Source of the DNA: Bombiscardovia apis
GTDB lineage: Bacteria > Actinomycetota > Actinomycetes > Actinomycetales > Bifidobacteriaceae
Assembly: GCF_033095945.1 (NCBI RefSeq)
Contig: NZ_AP026800.1
Span: forward strand, 434,001-498,000
Direction: 5' to 3'
Length of the DNA stretch: 64,000 bases
The position numbers and the translations under genes are program-made. Position 1 is the stretch's first letter, and each line of letters opens with the position of its first letter. Below the pieces are notes generated by a model. That model saw only the letters and a program-made list of their open reading frames with translations, searched no databases and had not been told where the DNA came from. This document shows positions 53,731 to 62,458 of this stretch, piece after piece.

Positions 53731-54453
53731 ATGGTGGTGGTTCGTAAAGCTAACGACAGTCCCCAAGCGGACAGTGCTCTACTACAGACCGCGCTCTTCA
53801 AACAAATTCCAAGGCAAGAAGCCGACCAACTTTTGGGCGCACTCAAGGAGTACACACTGCCCAAGGGGTCGACTATTTTCCGTCAGGGAGACACCGACCA
53901 CCGCATGTATTTGTTAGAGCGAGGTAGGGTCAAACTAGTTCGACAGTCCCCAGACCATCGCGTGCAGCTGCTCAGCATCCACGGCCGGGGCGAAATCATG
54001 GGCGAGATTCCGGTCTTTGATCCAAACGGTGGTCCTCGTACAGCTTCGGCAGTGGTCATGGTTAACGATTCCCAGGTGGCAGCCCTTGAACGCGAGGATC
54101 TCTTTGCTTGGCTCAATCATCATCCTCGCGTGGCTGTGGATATGCTCCAAGTCTTGGCAAACCGTATGCGTACCAACAATGAGCGCATCTCAGATTTAGT
54201 CTTTATGGATGTGCCGGCTCGCTTGGCTAAGACGCTCATAGATTTAGCCACCCGCTTCGGCGAGCCCTTCGAGAAGGGGCTGATGGTTCCTCACGACTTA
54301 ACTCAGGAGGAGCTGGCTCAACTCGTGGGTGCTTCACGCGAGACGGTCAATAAGGCGCTCATGGACTTTTCCAACCGTAAGTGGATTTCTCGTAAAGGTC
54401 GCACCATCATTATTTACCATCCCGGTGCTCTGATTCGTCGTTCTCGCATGTAA
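53731..54453 (+). CDS. Crp/Fnr-family transcription regulator
   Basis: 240 residues. Cyclic-nucleotide-binding fold (LPKGSTIFRQGDTDHRMYLL, GRGEIMGEIPVFDPNGGPRT with the phosphate-binding GE and R-T residues), dimer helix, then a helix-turn-helix (LTQEELAQLVGASRETVNKA). No iron-sulfur cysteines, so more like Crp/GlxR than Fnr. In Actinobacteria such proteins act as global cAMP-responsive regulators; the ligand here is inferred. ATG 53731 is the first plausible start. Confidence 0.9.
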   Translation: MVVVRKANDSPQADSALLQTALFKQIPRQEADQLLGALKEYTLPKGSTIFRQGDTDHRMYLLERGRVKLVRQSPDHRVQLLSIHGRGEIMGEIPVFDPNGGPRTASAVVMVNDSQVAALEREDLFAWLNHHPRVAVDMLQVLANRMRTNNERISDLVFMDVPARLAKTLIDLATRFGEPFEKGLMVPHDLTQEELAQLVGASRETVNKALMDFSNRKWISRKGRTIIIYHPGALIRRSRM

Positions 54454-54520
54454 TACCGGGCGGCGAGGCTGTTGGTTGGCGTGGCGCGGTAGCGCTCGCA
54501 GGTAGAGCGGAAGTTCTAGA

Positions 54521-56836
54521 ATGGATACTATGCCTGAAAACAAGAAGTCGATGACAGTCCACCGCTTTCTCACGCTCCTGCTGGCTTACCTGATTTTCTG
54601 TGTAGCTGGTGGCGTGGTAGTCTCTGGATTCCTCCTGCCCGGAGTATACGGGGTCAATGCTGTTGCCAACAACATGATGCCGAATCTCAGCGTTGACAAT
54701 GTCGACTTCAACGTGAACGATTTGCCCCAACAGTCGCGCTTGTATGCCTCAGATGGCCACACGGTTATCGCGACTTTTTATGCGCAAAATCGTATCGTGG
54801 TGCCCCTTAACGAGGTCTCTGACACCATGCAGAAGGCTGTTGTGGCCCGCGAGGACCGCCGCTTCTTCGAGCATTCAGGCGTTGATACTCAAGGCGTTTT
54901 GCGTGCTTTCATCCAAACGTACGTGAAGCAGGGAGACACCCAGGGTGGTTCTTCCCTCACCCAGCAGTACGTGAAGAATGTGCTCATGAATCAGGCCGAG
55001 GAAGACAACGACCCGATTGCCGAATACCATGCGCGTGAAGAGACTATTGCCCGCAAGATGCGCGAGATGCTAATTGCTGTGCAGATGGAGAAGAAGTATT
55101 CCAAAGCCGAGATTTTGCAGGGCTACTTGAACATCGCCCAGTTCGGTACGAATACTTATGGTGTGGAGACCGCTGCCAAACGCTATTTTAATAAAGCTGC
55201 TAAAGATTTGGATGCGGGCGAGGCAGCGACGATTGCTGCTGTAACCAAGAACCCTGCCAAATTCGATCCTACTGTCGATATGCAGGCTTCTCAGGAGCAA
55301 CGAAATATTGTGCTCGACCTGATGGAGCAAGAGGGCTATATTTCCGCGGCCGACCGAGATAAGGCCAAGGCCAAGCCTCTTGAGCAGATGCTCCACGTGC
55401 AGAACGTAGACGCGGGTTGCCAGGCGGCTGGAGACGCAGCCTTTTTCTGTGATTACGTGACCAAACAGATTATGAACTCTAAGGAGTTCGGCAAGACACA
55501 AGAGGCTCGCAACAAGCTCCTTAAAGAAGGCGGCTTGGATATTTACACAACTATGGATGTCAACGCCAATACGGCTGCCATGGACGCAGCTCGGGCCACT
55601 ATTCCCGTCGACGATCCTTCGGGCTTCGAGGTGGCTATGGCTGCCATTAAGCCGGGTACCGGTGAAGTCCTTGGCTTCGGTCTTAACCGTATTTACGACG
55701 CTACCGAAAACTCTGGCGGCGGCACTCGTACTGCTATGAATTTTGCGGTAGACCAGGTAGATGGTGGCGGCTACGGCTTCCCCGAAGGCTCAACTTGGAA
55801 GCCCATCAACATGGTGGCTTGGATGAAGAATGGCAAGTCCATCAACCAGCCCCTGCGCACCACTACTTCGTACCCCAAGAGCTCCTTCAATTGCAAGACT
55901 GCTAGCGGTCAGGAATATGGCTTCGGCGGAGACAACTGGGCGGTTTCTAACTCCGGTGGCGGCACGGTCAATCCCGAGACGCCCTTGCAGGGGCTCGTGC
56001 GTTCCCATAACACCACTCAGGCTTCGATGGCCCAGCAAATAGGCTTGTGCTCGATTGCTGATACTGCAGCTGAGATGGGCTATCATAATTCGCCCCGCGA
56101 CCAGATGGACGTGTATTCGGAGAGCTCTTTCCAGCCTTCCATGACGATTGGCTCCTCCAATTCTTCACCGCTGACTATGGCTAATGTCTATGCCACTATC
56201 GCAGCTAAGGGCGTGGAATGCTCGCCGATCGCCATTAAGAAGGTGACTGATAAGCGCAATAAGCAGATTCAGGTTCCCTCAGCCAACTGCCATCAGGCCA
56301 TCGACCCTAAGATTGCTGAAACTACAGCTTACGCACTGAACCAGGGTGTGGTCCAGCCTGGCGGCGAGGCTTCGACAACCCAGCTTGACGGCGGACGCAA
56401 GACCTTCGCCAAGACTGGTACCCACGAAGACAAGTACATGCTTACCGGCGGTTTTGTGCCCCAGGTGGCTGCGTATGTGGCAGTGGGTAACGCTGAGGGG
56501 CAGGTTTCCTTCACTGGCAAGACCATCAACGGTGTATCTCGCGGCTCTTGGTACGGCATGTATATCGCTACACCCGCATGGAAGAAGTTCATGAACGACT
56601 ACTTGGCGGCTGCAGGTATTCCTGCCGACAACAATTACGGTACCCCTGAGCCTAAGTATCTAGGGGCGGTACAGGCCACTCAGCAGCAGCCCGCTACGCC
56701 ACAGCAGCAGGGCGCCCAGCCCCAGACTCCAGCTCAGCCGCAGGCTCAGACCCAACCACAGCAGTCGGCAACCCAGCCTCAGCCAGCCGCTCAGCCTCAG
56801 CCCGCAGCTCCGGCAGCTCCGGCCCAACACGAGTAA
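54521..56836 (+). CDS. Class A penicillin-binding protein
   Basis: Bifunctional peptidoglycan synthase. 771 residues. One N-terminal membrane helix (FLTLLLAYLIFCVAGGVVVS). GT51 glycosyltransferase: VVAREDRRFFEHSGVDTQGV and GGSSLTQQYVKNVLM. Transpeptidase: SxxK in EGSTWKPINMVAWM, SxN in VRSHNTTQASM, KTG in FAKTGTHEDKYM. The last ~75 residues are a Pro/Gln/Ala-rich extracellular tail of unusual length and regularity. ATG 54521 has GGAAG eight bases upstream. Confidence 0.93.
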   Translation: MDTMPENKKSMTVHRFLTLLLAYLIFCVAGGVVVSGFLLPGVYGVNAVANNMMPNLSVDNVDFNVNDLPQQSRLYASDGHTVIATFYAQNRIVVPLNEVSDTMQKAVVAREDRRFFEHSGVDTQGVLRAFIQTYVKQGDTQGGSSLTQQYVKNVLMNQAEEDNDPIAEYHAREETIARKMREMLIAVQMEKKYSKAEILQGYLNIAQFGTNTYGVETAAKRYFNKAAKDLDAGEAATIAAVTKNPAKFDPTVDMQASQEQRNIVLDLMEQEGYISAADRDKAKAKPLEQMLHVQNVDAGCQAAGDAAFFCDYVTKQIMNSKEFGKTQEARNKLLKEGGLDIYTTMDVNANTAAMDAARATIPVDDPSGFEVAMAAIKPGTGEVLGFGLNRIYDATENSGGGTRTAMNFAVDQVDGGGYGFPEGSTWKPINMVAWMKNGKSINQPLRTTTSYPKSSFNCKTASGQEYGFGGDNWAVSNSGGGTVNPETPLQGLVRSHNTTQASMAQQIGLCSIADTAAEMGYHNSPRDQMDVYSESSFQPSMTIGSSNSSPLTMANVYATIAAKGVECSPIAIKKVTDKRNKQIQVPSANCHQAIDPKIAETTAYALNQGVVQPGGEASTTQLDGGRKTFAKTGTHEDKYMLTGGFVPQVAAYVAVGNAEGQVSFTGKTINGVSRGSWYGMYIATPAWKKFMNDYLAAAGIPADNNYGTPEPKYLGAVQATQQQPATPQQQGAQPQTPAQPQAQTQPQQSATQPQPAAQPQPAAPAAPAQHE

Positions 56837-57168
56837 GGTTCAGCTGCGCAGTTACCAGCTGTAAAGAGAGCAACCATTACTTGATTGGAAATAGTTGGAT
56901 TTTCGGTCTGAGACTTCGCCCGCAGCTCTTTGACATGCACGCGGCTTAGGGTTGCGTAGAATGAAAAGAGAGGCAATCTAGGGGGGCAGGCCTTGAGCTG
57001 GCGCAAGGAGTTTTGCTGTAGTCCGACCTGTTCGCAAGAGATGAAGGGGTGAATCTTGGCTGATTACAAGGCTTACGCCGCTATAGTGAGTGAGGTTGCT
57101 TCTGCTTGTGTATTGGGCAAGATGGTTCGGCCGCACACCAGTCTTCGCTCAGCTTCGGGGGCTCTCTT
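56837..57168 (+). other. Gene-poor leader before the mannosyltransferase gene
   Basis: About 330 bp. TTGACA (56930-56935) and TAGAAT (56957-56962) are separated by 21 bp, too long for a standard promoter. A 38-codon frame from TTG 57056 (with GAAGGGG upstream) ends as TTATGA overlapping ATG 57169; it may be a translated leader coupled to the next gene or chance. Nothing else was recognised. Confidence 0.3.
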
Positions 57169-57987
57169 ATGAGTGCTGAGGGGCTTGATCAGCAGCCCCC
57201 TTCTTCTGCTAGTAAACACGCTCAGCCCAAGCAGGAATCGCTGGCTCCTCAAGTTTTACTGGTGATGCCGACTTATAACGAGGCAGACAACATTGCCCTG
57301 ACCATCCGGCAGATTCTACTGGCCTGCCCATCCGCAACCATCCTGGTAGTAGACGACGATTCTCCAGACGGCACCGGCCGCATTGCTGACAGGTTGGCCC
57401 AGTCAGACAAGCGAGTAGCGGTACTGCACCGGCAGGGGCCTCGCGGACTTGGCCCAGCCTATTTAGCCGGTTTTGCGTGGGGGCTCAACCGCGGCTTCGA
57501 GATTATCTGTGAGATGGACATGGACGGCTCCCACCGCCCTCAAGATCTGCCTCGGCTCTTGAGCGTCTTGGAGAACAGACCCCAGGTAGACGCCGTGATT
57601 GGCTCTCGGCGGGTGCACGGCGGTAAGACCGCTGGTTGGCCCTGGTATCGCGCCCTCATCTCCCGCGGCGGTTCTTGGTATGCCCGCCGGGCCTTGGGCC
57701 TGCATGTACGAGATGTTACGTCCGGTTTCCGGGCCTATCGTAGCTCGATACTGCGCCGGATTGATTTGAGCGCGGTTCATTCGTCTGGCTATGTTTTTCA
57801 AATCGACATGCTCCGCCAGATTCAAGCGGTGGGCGGCCGGTGCGTGGAAGTGCCCATCGTGTTTGTAGAGCGCCAGCGCGGGGCTTCCAAGATGGATACT
57901 GCCATCGTTGTAGAGGCTATGGTCCGGGTGAGTCGCTGGGGCTTGCAACGGGTGGGCAAGTTCTTCCGGGCTCGACCTGCACGCTAG
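57169..57987 (+). CDS. ppm1: Polyprenol monophosphomannose synthase
   Basis: Transfers mannose from GDP-mannose to polyprenol phosphate, giving the donor for extracytoplasmic mannosylation. 272 residues, GT2 family (DPM1-like). Features: VLLVMPTYNEADNIALTIRQ, TILVVDDDSPDGTGRIADRL (metal-binding Asp residues), FEIICEMDMDGSHRPQDLPR, VIGSRRVHGGKTAGWPWYRA and SGFRAYRSSILRRIDL. No C-terminal membrane domain, unlike mycobacterial fused forms. ATG 57169 follows CGGGGG. manC at 7431 could supply its substrate. Confidence 0.9.
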   Translation: MSAEGLDQQPPSSASKHAQPKQESLAPQVLLVMPTYNEADNIALTIRQILLACPSATILVVDDDSPDGTGRIADRLAQSDKRVAVLHRQGPRGLGPAYLAGFAWGLNRGFEIICEMDMDGSHRPQDLPRLLSVLENRPQVDAVIGSRRVHGGKTAGWPWYRALISRGGSWYARRALGLHVRDVTSGFRAYRSSILRRIDLSAVHSSGYVFQIDMLRQIQAVGGRCVEVPIVFVERQRGASKMDTAIVVEAMVRVSRWGLQRVGKFFRARPAR

Positions 57988-58140
57988 GCCTTGTGCATTT
58001 ACATCGTTGTTTTAAACATTGAATCGTTTGCATGTGCATTCTTAGTATAGTCGGGTCGCCCAGTTTGCACAGGAGAATAGGCGCATCATAGGGCGATTGT
58101 TTCCTCTGCTACTATGGATTCATCTCACTTTCCAGTCGCC

Positions 58141-58170
58141 TTGCATATTTGGGCGAATGTGTGCGATAAT
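58141..58170 (+). promoter_or_regulatory. Promoter of the DeoR regulator, leaderless
   Basis: TTGCAT (58141-58146), 18-bp spacer, GATAAT (58165-58170), with ATG 58177 six bases downstream and no ribosome site. Confidence 0.65.
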
Positions 58171-58176
58171 GTTCGT

Positions 58177-59001
58177 ATGATTTCTTCGCAACGGCAGCAT
58201 CTCATCCTCAACAGGCTACGTACCCGGGGTGCAGTGCGCATCACGGCCCTGTCTAAAGAGCTGGGCGTATCTGCTATGACCATCCGCCGAGACATCGCAG
58301 ACTTGGCTGATAAAGGTCTGCTCAAGCGAGTCCATGGCGGCGCAGTCACCACCTCCTCCCTCTTAGCTGAGCCTCTCTTCTCGGTGAAGTCGCAGATGGA
58401 GATGGGCCTCAAAGACGTTATCGCTCGCCGGGCTGTTTCTTACGTCTCGCCTGGAGATGTTATCGCTATCGGTGGCGGTACCACTGCCTACGTATTTGCC
58501 CAGCATCTCCTAGAATCGCGCCAGTGTGAGGGCATCACAATCCTCACTAATTCGATTCCGGTGGCTGAGCTGGTCCAAGCTATGGAGAGCAAGGAAGTCG
58601 AAGTCATCGTGACCGGCGGCGTCATCACCCGGTCCAATTCGCTCGTAGGCCCCATCGCAGACAAGGTTGTGGCCTCCCTGCGTGTCAATACCGTCTTTTT
58701 GGGCACTCACTCGGTTTCCATTCCTCGCGGCTTCCTCATGCCCAACTCCCTTGAGGCGGCTACTGATATGGCGCTCATGTCGATTGCCGACCGCACTATC
58801 ATTTTGACGGATCACACCAAGTGGTCCTGCACCTCGCTTTCCCTCTTCGCTTCTTTTGACCAAGTAGACACAGTGGTGACCGACGATGGTCTCGACCTGC
58901 CTGCCGTCGAAGAAACTAAGTCCCTAGTGCGCGAACTCGTGCTTGCGCCCTCGGGAGAAGTGGGAGACGCTGCAGTAGACGCAAGCGTTGAGCAGGAGTA
59001 G
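58177..59001 (+). CDS. DeoR-family regulator, probably of galTK
   Basis: About 274 residues. N-terminal DeoR helix-turn-helix (RQHLILNRLRTRGAVRITAL, SKELGVSAMTIRRDIADLAD, KGLLKRVHGGAVT), then the sugar-phosphate-binding DeoRC domain (DVIAIGGGTTAYVFAQHLLE, TILTNSIPVAELVQAME, VIVTGGVITRSNSLVGPIAD, TVFLGTHSVS). Start ATG 58177 fits the promoter geometry; ATG 58114 would bury the promoter inside the frame. It lies directly before galT and galK, so control of galactose use is inferred. Confidence 0.88.
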   Translation: MISSQRQHLILNRLRTRGAVRITALSKELGVSAMTIRRDIADLADKGLLKRVHGGAVTTSSLLAEPLFSVKSQMEMGLKDVIARRAVSYVSPGDVIAIGGGTTAYVFAQHLLESRQCEGITILTNSIPVAELVQAMESKEVEVIVTGGVITRSNSLVGPIADKVVASLRVNTVFLGTHSVSIPRGFLMPNSLEAATDMALMSIADRTIILTDHTKWSCTSLSLFASFDQVDTVVTDDGLDLPAVEETKSLVRELVLAPSGEVGDAAVDASVEQE

Positions 59002-59035
59002 CTGCTCGCGCCAAGAAATAGGAAGGGAAGTTCTG

Positions 59036-60322
59036 ATGAGCCAAAGCGGGCAAGAACAACCGACGCAATACCATACCGAGCATTACCGGCCAGGAGCATA
59101 CGCGGCTGATCATATCCGCATCACGCCGACCACCTTGGCTGATGGCCGCCAGTTCTTTTACTTCGACGACGATCCGGCCTATGTGAGTGGTGCTAAGACG
59201 CGCGAATTGCACGATCCGCGCCCCCTAGCAGACCGCTTTGGGCCCGGAGTTGATACCCAAGGAAACCCTGTGGCCCCCCAAGCCCCGCAAATGCGCCGCG
59301 ACCCGCTGACCGGCGACTGGATTCCTATGTCCACGGCTCGCATGAACAGGCCCATTACCGCAGGGCCGGGTGCTACGGCAAGCGGTAATCCGCTGGCTGT
59401 CCGCAAGCCCGGCAATCCCTACCAAGACGGCGAAGTGCCCGACACGGATTACAACGTTGTAGTGTTTGAGAACCGCTTCCCCTCCATGATGCAGGTGCCA
59501 GGACTCAAGCTCTCAACCTCTTACGTGGATGGCAACCAACTGTGGCCCGTACGCGAGGCCAACGGGCGCTGCGAAGTAGTGTGCTTCGACCCCGACGAGC
59601 ACTCTCTGCCAGCCCAGCTGTCGGTTAAACGCCTGCGCACCGTAGTGGAAGCCTGGGCCTTCCGCACCGCCGAACTCTCTGCACTCGAAGGCATCGAACA
59701 AGTCTTCCCCTTTGAAAATCACGGGCAAGAAATCGGCGTGACCTTGGCCCACCCGCACGGGCAAATCTATTCTTACCCCTTCGTGGCCCCGCGCATGGAA
59801 GCCGAGCTCAAGCAGACGCAGACCTACCACGAGCGCACCGGCGGCAACCTTCTCGAAGATATTCTGGCCGCCGAACTAGAAGCGGGGGAGCGTATTGTTA
59901 TGCGCAACTACTCGTGGGTGGCGTATGTGCCCGCTGCTGCCCGCTGGCCGCTCGAAGTTCACGTGGTGCCAGTGCGAGACGGCATTTTGACCATCGACCA
60001 GCTCAACGACCAAGAGCGCTGGGATCTAGCCGAAATCTACTCAGCCCTGCTCAAGCGCGGCAATGCCTTCTTCGACAAGGGCGACGGCAAGGGTATGGAC
60101 CTGCCCTACATTTCCGCTTGGCATCAGGCGCCGGTTCACGACGAGCGCAGGGCCAACTACCGCCTCAACTTGCAGTTCTTCTCCTTGCGCCGAGATGCAA
60201 ATAAAGTCAAGCACTTGGCCGGGTCAGAGTCGGGCATGGGAGTGTGGATATCCGATACCACGCCAGAACTGATAGCCGCTCGCTTCCACGAAATCGGCCC
60301 AGTTGACATAGCCCAAGCCTAG
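59036..60322 (+). CDS. galT: Galactose-1-phosphate uridylyltransferase
   Basis: Leloir-pathway enzyme exchanging UMP between UDP-glucose and galactose-1-phosphate. About 428 residues. The active-site triad His-Pro-His is in VTLAHPHGQIYSYPF. Other features: MRRDPLTGDWIPMSTARMNR, VVVFENRFPSMMQVPG and EVHVVPVRDG. ATG 59036 has GGAAGGGAAG upstream. The preceding regulator and following galK form the galactose locus. Confidence 0.94.
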   Translation: MSQSGQEQPTQYHTEHYRPGAYAADHIRITPTTLADGRQFFYFDDDPAYVSGAKTRELHDPRPLADRFGPGVDTQGNPVAPQAPQMRRDPLTGDWIPMSTARMNRPITAGPGATASGNPLAVRKPGNPYQDGEVPDTDYNVVVFENRFPSMMQVPGLKLSTSYVDGNQLWPVREANGRCEVVCFDPDEHSLPAQLSVKRLRTVVEAWAFRTAELSALEGIEQVFPFENHGQEIGVTLAHPHGQIYSYPFVAPRMEAELKQTQTYHERTGGNLLEDILAAELEAGERIVMRNYSWVAYVPAAARWPLEVHVVPVRDGILTIDQLNDQERWDLAEIYSALLKRGNAFFDKGDGKGMDLPYISAWHQAPVHDERRANYRLNLQFFSLRRDANKVKHLAGSESGMGVWISDTTPELIAARFHEIGPVDIAQA

Positions 60323-60427
60323 GGGAGTCGAAGTCAAGTCTGACGCAAAAGATAAGTAGCAAACTGCCGACTCGCAACCGGTCCGGCAGCATGCAAAATA
60401 GCCATGTACGCAGCAAAGGAGCCCAGC

Positions 60428-61687
60428 ATGAGCACCGTCGAATTTGTGGAAGCGCTCTCCACCGGCGCTAAGGGCCAAGGTGCCCAAGAAGCCGCCGCCC
60501 TCTTTACCAAGACCTTCGGCCAAGCACCAAGCGGAGTCTGGTCGGCCCCGGGGCGAGTCAACTTAATCGGCGAGCACACCGACTACAACGCTGGCCTTTG
60601 CCTGCCCATAGCCTTGCCCCACCGCACTTTTATAGCCCTGAGCCCGCGCGAAGACACACAAGTGCGCATTATTTCGTCGTTCGACCCCTCCAAGAGCGAG
60701 CATGCCGAGCTGAGTGGGCTGCAGGCTGGCGGCGTGACGGGCTGGGCCGCATACCCGGTTGGTGTGGCTTGGGCCCTGCGCCAGGTCGGCTTTGACCAAG
60801 TGCGCGGCTTCGATGCTGCCTTCGTGTCCAGCGTGCCAGTAGGCTCCGGACTTTCCTCGTCTGCTGCCATGACTTGCTCCACGGCTCTCGCTCTCGACGA
60901 TGTGTATGGCCTAGGCTTTGGCGGCAGCGACCAAGGCCGACTAAGGCTGATAGAAGCGGCCATCAAGTCCGAAAACGATATGGCGGGCGCTTCAACCGGC
61001 GGCATGGACCAGTCGGCTTCCATGCGCTGCCAAGAGGGCCACGCCATTTTGCTTGATTGCAGGCCCGGCTTGAGCGCTCTAGAATCGGTCAAACAGGTGG
61101 CTTTCGACCTGCAATCTAAGGGCTTAGAGCTGCTAGTGCTCGACACCCAAGCCTTCCACCAGCTCAACGACGGCCAGTATGCGGCCCGCCGAAAGTCTTG
61201 CGAAGATGCCGCCGCCGCGCTGGGCGTAGACAACCTGCGCGTGGTAGCTGACCAAGTAGCGGCTGCCAGCAATCCCCAGCAGGCCCTCCAAGAGGTCATA
61301 GCTAAGCTCAGTGACCCAACCCAGCGCAAGCGAGTTCGCCATGTTATCACCGAGATTGGGCGCGTGGGGGAGTTCATTGAAGCCTTCGACGCTGGCGATA
61401 TTGAGCGTGCCGGAGAACTCTTCGACGCTTCGCACGATTCCCTGCGCGACGACTACGAGGTTACCGTGCCCGAACTCGATACGGCGGTCGAAGTGGCCCG
61501 GGCCAATGGTGCCTACGGCGCTCGCATGACCGGCGGCGGCTTCGGCGGCTCCATCATTGCTCTGGTCAGCGAGGGCCAAGCCAAGCCCCTAGCCGAGCAG
61601 ATTGCCCAAGAGTTCGAGCGCAAAGGATTCCACCAGCCCCGTGCCTTAGCAGCCCTGCCATCTTCTTCGACAGCTCGCGAAGCGTAA
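60428..61687 (+). CDS. galK: Galactokinase
   Basis: Phosphorylates galactose to galactose-1-phosphate. About 419 residues, GHMP kinase. Signature WSAPGRVNLIGEHTDYNAG, ATP loop SVPVGSGLSSSAAMTCSTAL, catalytic Asp region GGMDQSASMRCQEGHAILLD and GARMTGGGFGGSIIALV. ATG 60428 is chosen because AAAGGAG lies six bases upstream; ATG 60404 is within that leader. Followed by an intrinsic terminator. Confidence 0.95.
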   Translation: MSTVEFVEALSTGAKGQGAQEAAALFTKTFGQAPSGVWSAPGRVNLIGEHTDYNAGLCLPIALPHRTFIALSPREDTQVRIISSFDPSKSEHAELSGLQAGGVTGWAAYPVGVAWALRQVGFDQVRGFDAAFVSSVPVGSGLSSSAAMTCSTALALDDVYGLGFGGSDQGRLRLIEAAIKSENDMAGASTGGMDQSASMRCQEGHAILLDCRPGLSALESVKQVAFDLQSKGLELLVLDTQAFHQLNDGQYAARRKSCEDAAAALGVDNLRVVADQVAAASNPQQALQEVIAKLSDPTQRKRVRHVITEIGRVGEFIEAFDAGDIERAGELFDASHDSLRDDYEVTVPELDTAVEVARANGAYGARMTGGGFGGSIIALVSEGQAKPLAEQIAQEFERKGFHQPRALAALPSSSTAREA

Positions 61688-61698
61688 ACCCCAACCTG

Positions 61699-61730
61699 CC
61701 GGGCCTGCCAGCGCAGCACGGCCCGGTTTT
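61699..61730 (+). terminator. Intrinsic terminator after galK
   Basis: CCGGGCC with GGCCCGG, 14-base loop, then TTTTGC; 11 bp after the galK stop. Confidence 0.8.
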
Positions 61731-61741
61731 GCTTACTTTAC

Positions 61742-62389
61742 TTACTTGCCGCCTGCGAAGTTCAGCTGTCGCCAAGCCTCATAAATCGCAATCGAGGCGC
61801 AATTGGTCAAGTTGAGCGAGCGCAGGCTAGGCCTCATAGGCAGCCGCACCTGCTCAGCCACGTGCGGCCCGCCCATAATCTCCATAGGATCGGGAATATC
61901 GCCGGGCTCAGGGCCAAAGAGTAAGATGTCGTTAGGCTTGTATTCCACCTCGGTGTAGAGCTTGCTCGCATGCGCGGTAAAAGCAATAATGCGCGAATCG
62001 GGCATAGTCTCAACTAAGTTATCGAAGTTGGGGTGGAGCACCACGTGGGCCATGTCGTGATAATCCAAGCCCGCCCGGCGCAGCTTCGTATCTTTCAAAT
62101 TAAAGCCCAGCGGCTCCACCAAATGTAGAATCGTGCCCGTCACAGCGCACAAGCGGATGGCCGAACCCGTGTTGCCAGGAATGCGTGGCGAGTAGTAGCA
62201 CAAGTGGGGAGTAGACGTAACCTGCTTGGCCGCATCCTCCGCTTTCATCATCGCATCGGTCACCGCAATAGGATTGCCATGCGCATCCGTCACCAGCTCG
62301 TCGGGCCCATACCCAGCCTTACGATACCCATACTCATACATAGCCTGCACGCCCTCGGCCGCAGATCCTTCTTCAACATGTTCGCTCAT
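61742..62389 (-). CDS. trmL: tRNA 2'-O-methyltransferase, TrmL/SpoU type
   Basis: Likely methylates the wobble-position ribose of tRNA-Leu. 215 residues. The trefoil-knot SPOUT motifs are present: IPGNTGSAIRLCAVTGTILH (motif 1), DILLFGPEPGDIP (motif 2) and RPSLRSLNLTNCASIAIYEA (motif 3), ending AWRQLNFAGGK. It carries an N-terminal extension of ~58 residues not found in minimal TrmL. Divergent from mutY. Confidence 0.88.
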   Translation of the reverse strand: MSEHVEEGSAAEGVQAMYEYGYRKAGYGPDELVTDAHGNPIAVTDAMMKAEDAAKQVTSTPHLCYYSPRIPGNTGSAIRLCAVTGTILHLVEPLGFNLKDTKLRRAGLDYHDMAHVVLHPNFDNLVETMPDSRIIAFTAHASKLYTEVEYKPNDILLFGPEPGDIPDPMEIMGGPHVAEQVRLPMRPSLRSLNLTNCASIAIYEAWRQLNFAGGK

Positions 62390-62458
62390 AGCACTAACCT
62401 AACCTCGTCAAGCGACAGGCGAACTAAAGTCAGGCGTTTGGCCCACAATAGATGGACT

